A DNA stretch of 64,000 nucleotides from [Phialemoniopsis] sp. UDSM-2020 (lineage: Eukaryota; Ascomycota; Sordariomycetes; Thyridiales; Thyridiaceae), in contig JAEILZ010000008.1 in the NCBI GenBank assembly GCA_018873225.1, positions 2,108,001 to 2,172,000 on the forward strand, in the 5' to 3' direction. A program made the translations under genes and the position numbers. Below, one piece after another: positions 24,740-35,606 of this stretch (position 1 is the first letter of the stretch; each line of letters begins with the position of its first letter). The notes below the pieces were generated by a model, which saw only the letters and a list, made by a program, of their open reading frames with translations, was not told where the DNA came from and did not search any database.

Positions 24740-25887
24740 TCAAGCAATGGCTCTCTTGAAGACTCCCCACCAGCACTCGACCTGCGGCGTGTCTTCATCC
24801 TCCTCCCAATCGTCCTGGCCTGGCACGATGCCTTCCTCCACGCAGGTCAAAGTGGCAGTTTGTTCCTCCATGACCTGTCTGAACTTCTTCAAAAGTCCAA
24901 TAGTAGTCTCGTCACGGCGGGGCACCATGACAAGGGCTCGGGCATCGGACTCGAGACATAGCTGATCGTGGATGGCTCCGGCAAGGAGTTCCGGATGGTC
25001 ATCATCATATAGAGGGTCGGCGGCGAGAACGATCTGCTTCAGTCAGCTTTGCTTTTCCAGAGATGTACCGTGGTGGTGAACATCTAATCATACCTTATAT
25101 TCGTGCTTCTTGTGAAAAAGTTCTTGGTCGATCTCATCTTCGTCACCGCCCCAGGTAAGAGCACCACAGTCAGCGTGTCCCCCAAGAGACTCGACGATCT
25201 GTCGATTCTGCTGCACATTGAAGGCGAGATTCGACATGATGGCTGGTAGATCACTGAGGACAACCTTAGTCTGCCAGATTGCGGCAGCCGCCAGACCCAG
25301 CAAGCCGGTGCCACTGCCCAATTCCAGAGCAGTTGCAGGATCAGTAGCTTGGTCAATGGCCAGGAGATGATGCATCGAAGTCTCTGCAAATTGGCCTAGC
25401 ATAAGTGCGAGCAGGTATGAAGAGCCCCATGTTTTCAATCCCAGAGAGTCGCCAGTCAGGGGTGGTTCCCTGATGGCAAGCTCGAATAATGCATCATGGC
25501 TGCGCTCAAATGGCCACCGCCTGATGATCTCTCCCATGGCTATAAAGTAGAGTTAGGGCGTCGTCTTCACCGGGCACGTCCAGGTCTAAATAACCTACCA
25601 GCGCGGCCACATCTCTCCGAAAGGCGTTTGCTAGCCTCGGTCCATAGCTCTTCCTTGAGATCCTCGTCTTTGATCCAGTCGAGGTTGCTCTTGATGATGT
25701 TGGAAAGATAAGCCGAGACTTGTCGGCGCAACTGCACAGTTGTATCCTGCTCTCGTTGGATCTCGGCGCGTGAGATCTTGAAGTTCCAAACCGGCGGATC
25801 AACTCGGAGTTGCTGAAGGCAGTCGAAGAGAACTTCGAAGGCAGGCTTCTGCCAGAGCTGGGGGAAGTCTTCCGGAGAACAAGTCAT
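24740..25887 (-). CDS. EFM2/Rrg1-like SAM-dependent protein methyltransferase
   Basis: Three exons: complement of 25599-25887, 25094-25539 and 24740-25033, giving 342 residues; introns are 59 and 60 bp. The first ~95 residues form a helical N-terminal region. A seven-beta-strand methyltransferase fold follows, with motif I LELGSGTGLLG at about 168-178, an acidic strand-2 end (LSDLP, about 191-195), the post-motif segment AADPLYDDDHPELL, and a C-terminus ending ECWWGVFKR. This order matches the Methyltransf_16 (METTL21/FAM86) group. The DPLY...HPE signature recalls fungal EFM2/Rrg1, which methylates translation elongation factor 2 in yeast. Substrate is inference. The start is the ATG giving MTCSPEDFPQLW; a longer frame upstream begins only with GTG. 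The gene is divergent from the BAP31 gene. Confidence 0.82.
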
Positions 25888-27584
25888 TGTGAAAATACCA
25901 AATGAAAACGCTTCATGAAAATGTTTCACACAAGCAAACGCCAGAAAAGAATGATAGCTCCAAGGAAGATGAAGGAGTGAGTTGCTTCGCTAGCCACTAC
26001 CGAGACATGGCTATGACACCAGAGATGAGATTGCTACGAGTGAGAGTATGAAAACCACACCTACAGAATCACGACAGAGAAGTTACGATAAGACCAAGGG
26101 AGGCCTACTAGACCCTTAATAAATCCCCCCCACGATGGCGGCGGTCTGGTCTGGACCAGTGGGTCTGACGCCTTTTTTTTTTCTCTTCACCAAACAAGAA
26201 AGAAAAATAAGAAGCGAAGTGGAAAGAAACTAAGATACCGATACCAAATGATAGCAAAAGCGGAACCCACGTGATGATAGCGGTACGTACCAGCAAGAGT
26301 CACAGCTTGCCTTTTATTATCTGGCTGAGCATCGAAATTTTGAAGCTTCTCTTTCCTCTCTTTTTTCTCTTCAAGCATCGTCGTCTTCAACGCTGCGTTT
26401 CTATGCTACACACGGAGATGCGTCCTGCGGCTCTTCCGCAGGCCATCTCATTTTCCCTTGCATATGAGAAATTCGGAGAAATATCTTCAATCTTTACCGC
26501 AGTCGCCAGGCGCCTTTGGGCGTCGTGGAAGGACGGGTCCGCCTGTGAGGGCCTCGCGCGACTCACGCGCGTGCAATTGGCATCAGAAAAGCAGGGCCCA
26601 GGCTGCCTCTCGGGGCAAGACCTGGTGTCCCTATGGGAGGGCCGTTGCGAAGATTGTGCTGAAGCACTTGAGTGCGATACGCAGCGTACCCACCTTTGTG
26701 GTACAATTCGATTCCGATTACTCTGGAGACGACGATGCTTCACCTTTTTTTTTTTCAAGGTCAGTCAGTCAGTCCGTCACTGGTCTTCTTGGCCTCGGTT
26801 CTAGGATACTGCTAACGATAACTCTCGCCGATGTGCGGCCGTGCCTCTAGGGTTCCCTTCCAGAAGGTGCTGCTTGCTGCTCTAGCTTGGGCGCATCTCC
26901 GCCCTGCTATTCCCTGACATTTCCTCCTACATTGCAACAAGACATCTGATGCTACAAGTGAGTCGTAGAACTATGCTTTGCTCGTTCTGGCAGACACGAA
27001 GCTTTGTAAGGACCATGGTTTTGTGCCCTTTTAAAATTCTAGCGGATAGCCATGAGCTTGAAGTCCCACCATCACGTAGGCTAGCAGACTAGCTAAGTGA
27101 TTGAGCTTGCCAAGATCAGAATAAACGATGCAATGCCCAGAGCACGTATGTTCATGCCGTACTCAAAGTTCTCGAAATATGGACTTGGGACGAGCTCTCA
27201 GTGCCGTCACATGTGGGCGGGAGCTTCCTTGATGGGGTTGCTAGCTAGCTGCCTAGGTACATGCTAGCCCGAAAAGCCACTCTTCTACTTGTTTCCCTCC
27301 AGCCACAAAATGACGTGTTTGACTGGAAGCTCCCCCCGCCCCACATGTGACGAAAGTGTGTCCTTTCCTCCTTCACGCCAGGGCAGCTCAGCTTTCCTCA
27401 CCCCATCCATCCATTTAAAAAGAGAAGCCTCGTCTCTTTGCCGAAAACCCTCTCGCTTCTTTCACGATCGAACCTTGGTACAAAAGACACATCACACCTC
27501 TTCTACAGAGCTCCCCGAAGATTCTATCACCCTCCCCCCAGCCTTACCCCTCACGGTTGCGATTGCCAACACACATCGTCGAAG
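25888..27584. other. Divergent intergenic region, methyltransferase and BAP31
   Basis: 1.7 kb between divergent start codons. Poly-T/poly-A runs occur near 26,175 and 26,745. The 177-codon plus-strand frame at 26,271-26,804 has no recognisable features. CT-rich sequence precedes the BAP31 start and looks like a fungal 5' leader. Confidence 0.55.
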
Positions 27585-28431
27585 ATGACTCTCTACTACA
27601 CTCTTGTATGTCCCCGAAAGCCTCGAGTTGACCTCGGTCGTCTGTCGCGTGATTCTAATGTCCAATCAGGTTTTCTTGCTCCTGGTGGCGGAGATGGCTT
27701 TGTTCATGCTCCTCATCGTCCCGATGCCCTTCACTCTCAAGAGGAGAATGTTCACGTACGTACAGCCCGCGCAATCCGGACCAGCCCTCAGCACCCGGGA
27801 ACTCTTCAATAGCCCACGAAACTGACCAGAACCGCAACAGCTTCCTCTCTGAAAACCCTATAGTTGCCAAGATACAATATGGGTTGAAAATTACCTTCAT
27901 ATTCATCCTGATATTGTTCATCGACAGCGTCAACCGCGTGTATAGGGTGCAGCTCGAGTTGGCGGCTGCCACGGAGAACTCCAAGAACACGTAAGTCGAA
28001 GCAAATTTGCAACTATAACGTATTTCCGCGTACTGACCATCGTCTTTGCTCATAGCGCTGCCGTCATGGGTCACGAGCGTCTCGAGGTCCAGGCCCGCAA
28101 GTTCTACAGCCAGCGCAACATGTACCTGTGCGGCTTCACGCTCTTCCTTTCCCTGATTCTCAACCGTACCTACATCATGATCCTCGAAGTCCTTCGCCTT
28201 GAGGAGAAGCTCAAGCAGTATGAGGGAACCGACAAGAAGACCAAGCAGAGCGAGAAGCTTGCTGCCGCCGGTGATGTTGGCGAGATCGCCAACCTCAAGA
28301 AGGCCCTGGCCCAAAAGGACCAGGACATTGAGACCCTCAAGAAGCAGGCTTCGGGCTTGCACAAGGAGTACAACGACTTGACCGACAAGTACGCTGCGAC
28401 TCAGGACGAGGGTCCCAAGAAGACGAAATAA
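27585..28431 (+). CDS. BAP29/BAP31-family ER membrane protein (Yet-like)
   Basis: Four exons: 27585-27605, 27670-27755, 27841-27990 and 28056-28431, giving 210 residues, the usual size for the family. Three transmembrane helices are visible at about 8-28 (VFLLLVAEMALFMLLIVP), 44-62 (ITFIFILILFIDSV) and 103-124 (MYLCGFTLFLSLILNRTY). A charged cytosolic coiled coil follows from about 127 to 200. The last four residues, KKTK, form a KKXX dilysine signal for COPI-dependent ER retrieval. BAP31 proteins help quality control and export of membrane cargo and associate with the translocon; Yet3 is the yeast counterpart. Exon 1 encodes only seven residues. Confidence 0.93.
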
Positions 28432-28870
28432 ACGGGTCATGTCACTACATCATCGAATGAACCCGATCCGTCTTACCAAGATCGTTGGGCGATGAGCAGG
28501 AACAAATGGCCGGGAACGCAAGAAGAACAGGGTGCAGGCTGAAGATCCGGCAAAGGTGTGTAGGATTAGGTACAGGACTAGCAAGGCAAGGCCGGACTGG
28601 CATTCAGCCGGGCTGGGCGCGGTGTTTGGAGTCACGGTTTGGGAACCTAACCGGAGGTGAGACCATATCACTAGAACGCAAGTATCAATCTCACTTCGTG
28701 GTTTTGATTTGCAACAATTTACAAATTACCAGAACGCCGGCCTCCCACGGCTGTCCATCCCCATTCTAAGATTTATACGTGTATCGGTCTATCAGTCTAT
28801 ATTCTTCATAACGTCGTCACTGAACAAGGCTACAATCTTAAACTCCTGCCGCAAAGGCAACGCTGAAACG
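28432..28870. other. Convergent 3' intergenic region
   Basis: 439 bp between the BAP31 stop and the stop of the minus-strand DUF1479 gene. It should contain both 3' UTRs; nothing else was seen. Confidence 0.55.
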
Positions 28871-30349
28871 TCAAGGAGAGCGATTGCACATTGTATCAAA
28901 ACGGTCAGGAAACAGAAGGGCGTTAGCTATCCTCGCCAGCCGCCTCCCAGCATCTGTTTGAGCGTCGGCTTCATCGAATGGCAGCAAGCCCATGGCACGC
29001 AGGGCGTCTTCCCCACCAGACTCGTTCACTTCGCTGACTCCCGGTCGCCCTGCGTGGTCCCGCTCCCCGCGCCCGCTCTCGAAATCCGGCCCCGGGAGCC
29101 CGAGTAGAAACGCTTTACGCTGTCGGGTCAGAAAAAGCGCGTTGGACTGCGTCAAGGGGCAGGCCGGAACGTGTAATAACGTGGTCTCTTGCTCTCGCCT
29201 TGCGATATATCTCGCAGCCCGGGCCGGGGAGAGGTGGTCCTTGCTAGGATACGCGTGCACGGTGTCTGGATGCCAGATGAGCCAGTCGCCGGGGCCTAAT
29301 GGCGGCACGCCGACGAGGCTGCGGTGCAGCTCGAGGTGGGGGTGCAGCGCCGAGGAGAGCTCCTGCATGTAGCTGGGCAGCGCACCGTGGAGGATGCTGT
29401 CCTGCAGGTCGGCGAGCGTCCAGCCGGTCGCGCTGCCGCCGGTGGGCGGCGGTGCAAAGAGCGGCCGCAGGAGGAAGTAGGCCGTCGTTAGCTTGAGCGC
29501 CGGGCAGACGTCGAGGAGCGGGCTGCTGCCGGTGGTGTCCGAGAGGCACAGCCAGCCCTGGAACATGCGGAACATGCTGCACGAGCCGGCGCGGTAGTAC
29601 AGGTCCGTCGTGGCCCGGTGCCGGGCGGCGTAGTCCCACGGGTCGTGGTCCTCCCACCGGCCGCGGAAGATGGTATCGTAGGTGCCGGACCGGCCGTAGC
29701 CCTCGGGCTCCCAGCGCTCGACGCTGCCGTCGTTGACGTGCGCTTGTGTGGACAAGGCCGAATCGTCGTCGTCGTTTCGAAGCGAGGAGGTTGTCTTCCG
29801 GACCTGCAGGCGGTCGGCGTAGGTGACGGGCTGCTCGGGGCTGACTGGCGCGGCAGGGTCACTCGTGCGCCACATGCTCATGGCGAACCTCTGCGCCTCG
29901 AGGACGTCTGGGTGTGCGCGCGCCTTGACCTGCGCCGGGCTCCAGTACAGGTCGAAGAGCTGGGGGTCTTCGGGAGGCTGGCCTGTCGTCTGGGGGTTGG
30001 CGTCGAGGTATTCGCGCGCTTCTCTCTCGAGCGAGCGGGCGTCCTTTGCCGGCAGCACGCCTCGAATGACGGCGACGCCGCGCCGCCTGAGGTCCTGCGA
30101 GAACTGCTTGACGGTCTTGGGATCGCTCCTGTCACGGAAGTCGATGGTCGGGATGCAGTCTGAGCCTCGCCTGACTATGTCGTCGATCTCCTGCCGTAGG
30201 GCCAGGACTAGGCGCTGCCAGGACTGGACGAGGTCGTCTTCGTGGCCGGCGACCAGCTTCTTCTTGATCTGGGCGAACCTCTCTTGGAGCGGGATGGGTT
30301 CGCATGCATCGTAAAGGCCCATGCTGTCCCTTTTTCTGAAAGAGCTCAT
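28871..30349 (-). CDS. DUF1479-family protein (putative 2OG/Fe(II)-type oxygenase fold)
   Basis: Single-exon ORF of 492 residues starting MSSFRKRDSMG. The N-terminal half contains FAQIKKKLV, IPTIDFRDRSDP and the block RRRGVAVIRGVLP, followed by AREYLDAN and FDLYWSPAQVKARAHP. These are typical of the DUF1479 family (bacterial YbiU and many fungal homologues). The middle carries FRMFQGWLCLSDT, and a GDWLIWHPDTVHAYPS segment supplies the H..D...H-like residues of a jelly-roll dioxygenase; residues 360-365 and surrounding sequence are candidates. The substrate is unknown, and dioxygenase activity for the family is structural inference. The coding sequence is markedly GC-rich in third positions, which creates long shadow frames on the opposite strand. 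Confidence 0.85.
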   Translation of the reverse strand: MSSFRKRDSMGLYDACEPIPLQERFAQIKKKLVAGHEDDLVQSWQRLVLALRQEIDDIVRRGSDCIPTIDFRDRSDPKTVKQFSQDLRRRGVAVIRGVLPAKDARSLEREAREYLDANPQTTGQPPEDPQLFDLYWSPAQVKARAHPDVLEAQRFAMSMWRTSDPAAPVSPEQPVTYADRLQVRKTTSSLRNDDDDSALSTQAHVNDGSVERWEPEGYGRSGTYDTIFRGRWEDHDPWDYAARHRATTDLYYRAGSCSMFRMFQGWLCLSDTTGSSPLLDVCPALKLTTAYFLLRPLFAPPPTGGSATGWTLADLQDSILHGALPSYMQELSSALHPHLELHRSLVGVPPLGPGDWLIWHPDTVHAYPSKDHLSPARAARYIARREQETTLLHVPACPLTQSNALFLTRQRKAFLLGLPGPDFESGRGERDHAGRPGVSEVNESGGEDALRAMGLLPFDEADAQTDAGRRLARIANALLFPDRFDTMCNRSP

Positions 30350-30951
30350 CGTGTAGCCTCGCCTTTCATATCTCCTTGAGAATACTCTAGTCTCATACTT
30401 GTGATATGAGAATCAATGGCAAGAGTTCGAGAGGTCGTGTAAGTAGACATATCTGGTTAGGGGAGAAAACATGATATGTTGGTATAATAATTAAAAGTTC
30501 ACACAAACGAGTGCGGGAAATGTGGATAGATCGATAGATAGATACGAAATGCAGATTTGTTCTATCTCAAAGCCATAGCATCATGACATGTGGGTATCGC
30601 GATAGGATCGCCCGGACTTGGCTTCCGCATCCCTGTCTCGACTGCCAGAGTGTCGGGCCGGGTCTTGTCTTAAGCGAGGATGCCCCGTCCGCAGACGCGG
30701 GCCGCAGGCCGGACCACCAAATACCGCCATTTCGAGATAGCAGCGCGCCCAATGGGAACGTTTCCGAGTAGCCTCTGCATCTGTTGTCGGGTCCTGTGAG
30801 GTCTAGAAGATGCCACGCCGTGTTTCGGTTCATAAGCGAGACTTTGTTACATTACACATTGGCCGTCAATCTGATCTACATGTTCCATGGAAAAGGTTCA
30901 ACCAAAAGGTCTCCACATCCAAGGCCTGTCTCCGAGCTCACCAGAACAGTG
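30350..30951. other. Intergenic region upstream of the DUF1479 gene
   Basis: 602 bp holding the DUF1479 promoter and the 3' flank of the next minus-strand gene. It has an AT-rich segment near 30,480-30,560 with GATA/GATAGATAGA repeats. No gene. Confidence 0.5.
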
Positions 30952-31956
30952 TCAGACCTTGTCTGTTGACTTCGTTCGTTTCGAACGCCTTAACGAGGCT
31001 TTGTCCACCGTACTAGCTTCTGAGATTTGCTTCCTTTTTGCTGCCTTGGCCTCTGGCTTTGTAGTAGTGGGCTTGGTCTTGTCCTTCGCCTCGGGAGCTA
31101 TTTTGCCAGTCTTTCCAGAGACTGATGCCGCGATTGCGTTGGGATTCTTCATATTCACAAAGGCGACGCGCTCGATATCAACCGCTCTCACGCCAAGCCG
31201 AGCGGCGAGCTGTTTGGCTCGTGTGTCCAGGGTCAGATACTCCTTCGCGGTGTACTTGATGGACTCCTCTCGGCCTGCACAACAGAGCCAGTAGAAAGCC
31301 TCGTCTGCGAAGAAGATGGCCTTGTCTGGATCATGAACAGCCAGAAGAAGCGAGGCGGTCGCGGGGCCGATACCCCTCGGCTTGGAGAGTCTTTCAATGG
31401 CGGCACCTACTTTCTCGTCCTTTCTGTACGCAGTGATTGCTTCTCGTGCAAGGTCTTGGACGATCTTGGGGTCGTTTGACTGAACCAGCTTCATAAGAGT
31501 GGGACGGAACTTCCCATGGCGACTGTATGACTTCATCAGTCTGGTTTTCCGCTACGAGATCTCCCAGTTCTGTCCGTGAAGAAGAAATACGAGAGGTAAC
31601 GTGGAGGGATGAGAACTGCTTGACAGATGGGGTGATCCTTACAGCTTCCACTCAACCAGCTTCTCCACATCTTTGAGTGTCATTTCCGAGCCAGACTTTC
31701 CATGTGAAAAGTGGTCGAGCGCCTTGCCATACCGGTAGTGGTCCAGCTCAAGCAACGTGGACTGCCCTCCTTTGGCTGCACAAACGGTGTCGTCAGTCCC
31801 ACACAAGAACCAATCGTAATGTAAAGGCGGTAATGTCTCCGACTTACCTCCTTTGGCGTCTGATATGCTCTGGATGAGCGGCTCGTAAGCCTGAAGCGCT
31901 TCTTGGAACTGCTCGGCTTTGATGGTCGTCCACGATGGTGCACCCTGGTTGGTCAT
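30952..31956 (-). CDS. Helix-hairpin-helix (DNA glycosylase-like) conserved fungal protein
   Basis: Three exons: complement of 31848-31956, 31643-31775 and 30952-31540, giving about 276 residues (MTNQGAPSW start; an in-frame ATG eight codons upstream at 31,980 is also possible). The protein has an N-terminal helical segment, a conserved DHYRYGKALDHF...DVEKLVEWKL block, then RHGKFRPTLMKLVQSN. A helix-hairpin-helix-like motif follows (LSKPRGIGPATASLLLAV), then DKAIFFADEAFYWL. The arrangement recalls endonuclease III/glycosylase folds, but I see no catalytic Lys/Asp pair I would trust, so the function is unknown. The C-terminus is Lys-rich (KRTK, nuclear-like). Intron 2 has two in-frame acceptors 18 nt apart (31,541 and 31,523), differing by six residues. 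Confidence 0.78.
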
Positions 31957-33187
31957 GGCTGCGGCTCCGGCGCCCTTCACAGGGCTGGTTGCAATATGGA
32001 AAGCTCTACCGAGATATATGGAGTCGGCTGTAACTCCCGGTAGCAGCAGAGGCTATTCGGGAAATTCTAGTCTGCTGATATGCAGGGACCCTGGATTTAC
32101 CGCGACCGTTTAAGTAAGCTCGCACGCGCGTAGACACGTAGCTTAAGAGAATGGAATGACACTCCACGTAAGTCGCCGATCACCAATTGACCGTGCTAGG
32201 GTTCAAGGTAAAGTTGAGTGATAATAAAGTCTCAGCAGATGTATTTTGCGACGGAGGCTGTTTGAAATATCGCGGGATACAATGAGTGAAAGGGACAAAA
32301 CGCGAGTTGACTGAGCGAGGTCCAACCGTGTTCGCCCTCAAGACGAAGTGCACTGTCAATGAGGCGGGCTTAAGTTTTGATCCCTCTGCCTGGTAGCAGC
32401 TCGAATTTACGCCTAGTCTAGTACCTGACATGAGGACGTTATTTACTCCCGTCATCTTTGTAGCCATCTTTGGCTCTGGCCTCTGAGCAACCTGGACTTC
32501 TTCTAAACCCGAGACGTTTGTGAGCTTCGGATAAGTCAAATAAGTCATAATAAAGAACAGCCATCAATTGTACCCTCTGTGGTTTGTCTATGGGATCAAA
32601 TAGGTGGGCAAGTGGGTGACAGTTTAGTTGACGGTTTGCCATCTCAATATACCTCAATTCTTAACTGATCACCGAGGGTTTTCCCACTACCTAAGCGTAT
32701 CTGGGTCACTCAGTTTGTTAGTAACTTAGGTAGAGATTGATCCAAAACCGTCAACCTTTCTGACACCCATTTGGTGGGCAAGGTTTTGATAAGTTTGGTA
32801 GAGTCTCGAATTCATGGCTCCATTATTTCTGTCGGCCATTGCGAGATGCGTGGGGCCTTCTTCAGGCTCCATTCGGCTCCACCACGCCAAATCCAGGCCC
32901 AGTCCATAGTGGCACGAGTGGCCTGTCGCCCGCTATCGCAGGACCCTGACAGCGAACGACTGGACCCAGCGCCACAGGCGGGACAACCCCATTCGCTGGG
33001 CGCATCGCAGGGCCTCTTCGCCGCTAAGAAAAGAAAAAGAGCGGGAAAATCTTCCCATATTTGCTGATCCCCTCCACCATCTTCACTTTTCTGCCGGCTT
33101 TTTTACACTCAACTCCCGACGATAGTTCGTTTTTGAAACCACAAGATTTCTACGCTTTTCTCCTAACACTCAACTTAGACTTTCACA
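31957..33187. other. Divergent intergenic region carrying an inverted-repeat element
   Basis: 1.2 kb between the HhH gene and the small zinc-finger gene. The second copy of the inverted-repeat element sits in its middle. The last 200 bp before the zinc-finger start are CT-rich, as in fungal 5' leaders. Confidence 0.55.
32609..32773 (-). mobile_element. Short inverted-repeat (MITE-like) element, copy 2
   Basis: A 165-bp sequence, inverted relative to copy 1 at 21,364-21,503 and sharing its ends and body. Left terminus CAAGTGGGTGACAG; right terminus, reverse-complemented, CAAATGGGTGTCAG; both continue to TTGACGG. It retains 25 internal bp missing from copy 1. The 10-mer GGTGGGCAAG occurs at both edges (32603-32612 and 32773-32782). 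With the CAA-start termini this leaves GTGGG as a 5-bp target duplication, though 9 bp (GGTGGGCAA) is an alternative reading. Confidence 0.75.
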
Positions 33188-33694
33188 ATGGGTGGCGGTA
33201 ACGTAAGTCTTTCCCGCTCCTCTTCCCTGCGGCCAGACGACACCGGCGCCCCACGCCTCGGGATGATCTGGCTGTCTTCCCGATGCGCTTACTCGGTTCT
33301 CACTGACATCTTCGACAGGGAGCCAAGGCTGCGCAGAAGCGGGAGCGCGCCGCAAAGGAGAAGGGCGGTGTCGCCAAGTCGCAGCTCAAGACTGTATGTT
33401 TTACACTGCCTACTTATACACAAGCCAGGCCTGGCCGATATTGGACACCGACTAACACCGAGTGAAAAACAGAACGCCGCTGCCATGAACATCCAGTGCG
33501 ACATCTGCAAGTCTGTCTTCCTGTCCACCAGCAGAGAGAAGGCGTAAGTAACCGCTTCTACCCAACCTTGACTTACATTGTCCGTTGGGTCCTGCAGACG
33601 CTGACCTTTCACTTCCCGATTCAGCCTCACTGAGCATGCCACGAACAAGCATAGCAAAGCCCTCAAGGATTGCTTCCCTACCTTCCAGGGTTAA
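33188..33694 (+). CDS. Small SERF/4F5-like C2H2 zinc-finger protein
   Basis: Four exons: 33188-33202, 33319-33393, 33473-33543 and 33625-33694, giving 76 residues. The N-terminus MGGGNGAKAAQKRERAAKE is the 4F5/SERF-like basic segment. A single zinc finger follows, with CDIC as the cysteine pair and HATNKH as the histidine pair. This layout matches the small ZNF706/At2g23090-type proteins found across eukaryotes. Human ZNF706 is implicated in gene regulation and SERF proteins in protein aggregation, but the fungal role is not known. Exon 1 encodes just five residues. Confidence 0.88.
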
Positions 33695-34005
33695 GAGGAA
33701 TGCGAGAATAGCCACGGCATGGGGACGGCGTTGTGCATGAGAGTTGCTGGCAAGTGGGTGAGAGGGCATCAGCGAGAGGCGTACAGTGGGCATTCTTCAC
33801 GACGGAGTTATCAACATCAACTCGAAACACGGCTTGATAAAAACAGATACAAAGACTAGGGTATGGAATTACAGAAAGCATCTAACCATAACATCTGCGC
33901 CCTGTGCCTATGTTGATATCCAGTGCTCCATATGCAATGATGATGGTCCTTGGGTTCTGGTCATATCGAGGGTTGAGCCACGCCCGGGACTTTTTACACG
34001 TATAC
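33695..34005. other. Convergent 3' intergenic region
   Basis: 311 bp between the zinc-finger gene stop and the stop of the oxygenase gene. Nothing beyond expected 3' UTRs was seen. Confidence 0.5.
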
Positions 34006-35286
34006 TCAATGAGCCTTAACAGCCTGTGTCGCAGGGACACTCACGCCCTCCTTCTTCGCCCCGGCCGCCTCCTCCGCCTTGACCTTGGCCAGCCTCTGCT
34101 CCTCGCGGATGCCCGCCAGGATATCCGGATACCACCTCTCCCCGACATCGGGATGGCTCTTGACCCGGTTCCGCAGCGTCGCCTCGCCCAGCGTCCTCGA
34201 CCCGCCGCCCGACGAGAACGTAAACTCGACGTCGTCGAGCCTGCCGCCGTTGGCCTCGAGCACCTTGCGTCGCTGCTCGCGCACCGACTCGGGCACTTTC
34301 CCCACGCCGACCTTCTCCAGCTCGTCGAACTCGGTGTCGAGCCGCGACCCCTGGAAGAAGGGGATCGAGAAGCGCGCGCCGGCGCCGGCCTCGGGCGACA
34401 GCACGCGGTGCGTCGTCGACGCGCAGACCCCCTGCGTCAGCGCCTCGAGCCCCTGGCCCACGGCCACCACGACCGTGCCGTCGACGGGCGGGCAGTCGAT
34501 CCACTCGCCGCGCATGTTCTGCACCTGCAGCCCCCGGTGCGGAGTCGCCTGCAGCAGGTACGACGTGTACATGCTGTCCTTGTGCGGGCCGACGCCCTGG
34601 TTGCTCCCCTTGCCGGCGCCTCCTCCCTCGAGCTCGGCCACGTCCGGGTACTTTACGATCTTGAGCTTGTGCTGCTGGTCCTCGTCAAAGTAGCGCTCGA
34701 ACGCCGACGCGGGCAGGCCGATGGCCTCGGCGATGAGCGAGGTGAAGTAGATGGACATGCGGCCCATGCGGTCCATGTAGTCGACGAACGCGGCGCGGAA
34801 GCCCGGCAGCGCGGCCTCGGAGGGCCACTGGTTGGGCGCGCGCAGGTTGTAGTACAGGGGGTCGCCGGCGGCCGGGAGCGGGTGCTCGGTCGACAGGTCG
34901 ATCTGCTCGCGCCGGTCGATCTCGCCGGCCGTCACCTCGGCCGAGAGCTGCGAGTAGCCCAGGAACGAGTTTGCGTTCTTCATCTCGATCCGGAGCCTGG
35001 TGAGTCAGCCCGTGTTAGTTGCCATTGTCTCTCATGATTATGTGTTGAGAAATAGAAATGCTACAAAGAAAAGACATCGGTCTTACTTCTCCTCGAGGGG
35101 AATATCAAAGAAGGCCTTGCCCTGTGAGATGACCTGATTCCACAGGTCCTCCGGGATGCCGACATTTTTTAGGTAAAGAAAGCCGACTTCCAGAAGCGCA
35201 TGCCGAAGATCTGCAAGAAATTGCGGCTTCGTCTCCGGGTTTCCGGCGAGAGAAAGGTCCAATATAGGGATGGATGTGAAAGACAT
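34006..35286 (-). CDS. 2-oxoglutarate/Fe(II)-dependent oxygenase, isopenicillin-N-synthase-like
   Basis: Two exons: complement of 35087-35286 and 34006-34996 (90-bp intron), giving 396 residues. The start is the ATG of MSFTSIPILDLS. The N-terminal DIOX_N-type region includes IPILDLS and LLEVGFLYLKNVGIP, then the F-D-I-P-L-E-E-K segment. The catalytic half has the metal ligands H205 and D207 in GPHKDSMYTS and H263 in THRVLSP. The 2-oxoglutarate pair R275 and S277 is in RFSIPFF. The C-terminus is Lys/Ala/Glu-rich. Such enzymes hydroxylate or desaturate small molecules in the cytosol. The substrate is unknown, and no other biosynthetic gene lies nearby. Confidence 0.9.
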
Positions 35287-35606
35287 GATGCACGTGAGAA
35301 AAAGGCGAATGACTGTGACCAGACAGAAAATGAGACGGAGGTCAGGTCGGTTCACACAAAGAGACACTCATCACGGAAAAGTAAAGCATATGCTCAAACA
35401 CCTCTGAGATGGCGCAATCAATTAGGCTTGAATAGATCAATAGCCCGCTGCCCCGCAATCTCCACCGCCATCGGCAGGACGGACGGGTCGACGCCGTGCG
35501 CTGCCCCACAGGCGGCGTCCCGGTCGTGCGACCAAAACTAGACGTAGATGTAGATCTCCTGATCTCTGTCCCCTCATTCCTATGTACAATTCACTATGTA
35601 CCGCTT
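35287..35606. other. Intergenic region between the oxygenase and NAN1
   Basis: 320 bp containing the oxygenase promoter and the NAN1 3' flank. Both genes are on the minus strand. No further feature. Confidence 0.5.

Noticed and set aside
33904..35037. 377-codon plus-strand frame opposite the 2OG oxygenase gene
   Set aside because: Arg/Leu/Ala-rich shadow created by high GC in third codon positions; the minus strand encodes a clear enzyme with catalytic residues.
28871..35286. A secondary-metabolite cluster built around the two oxygenase-like genes
   Set aside because: The two genes are separated by housekeeping-type genes, and no synthase, transporter or pathway regulator lies nearby.
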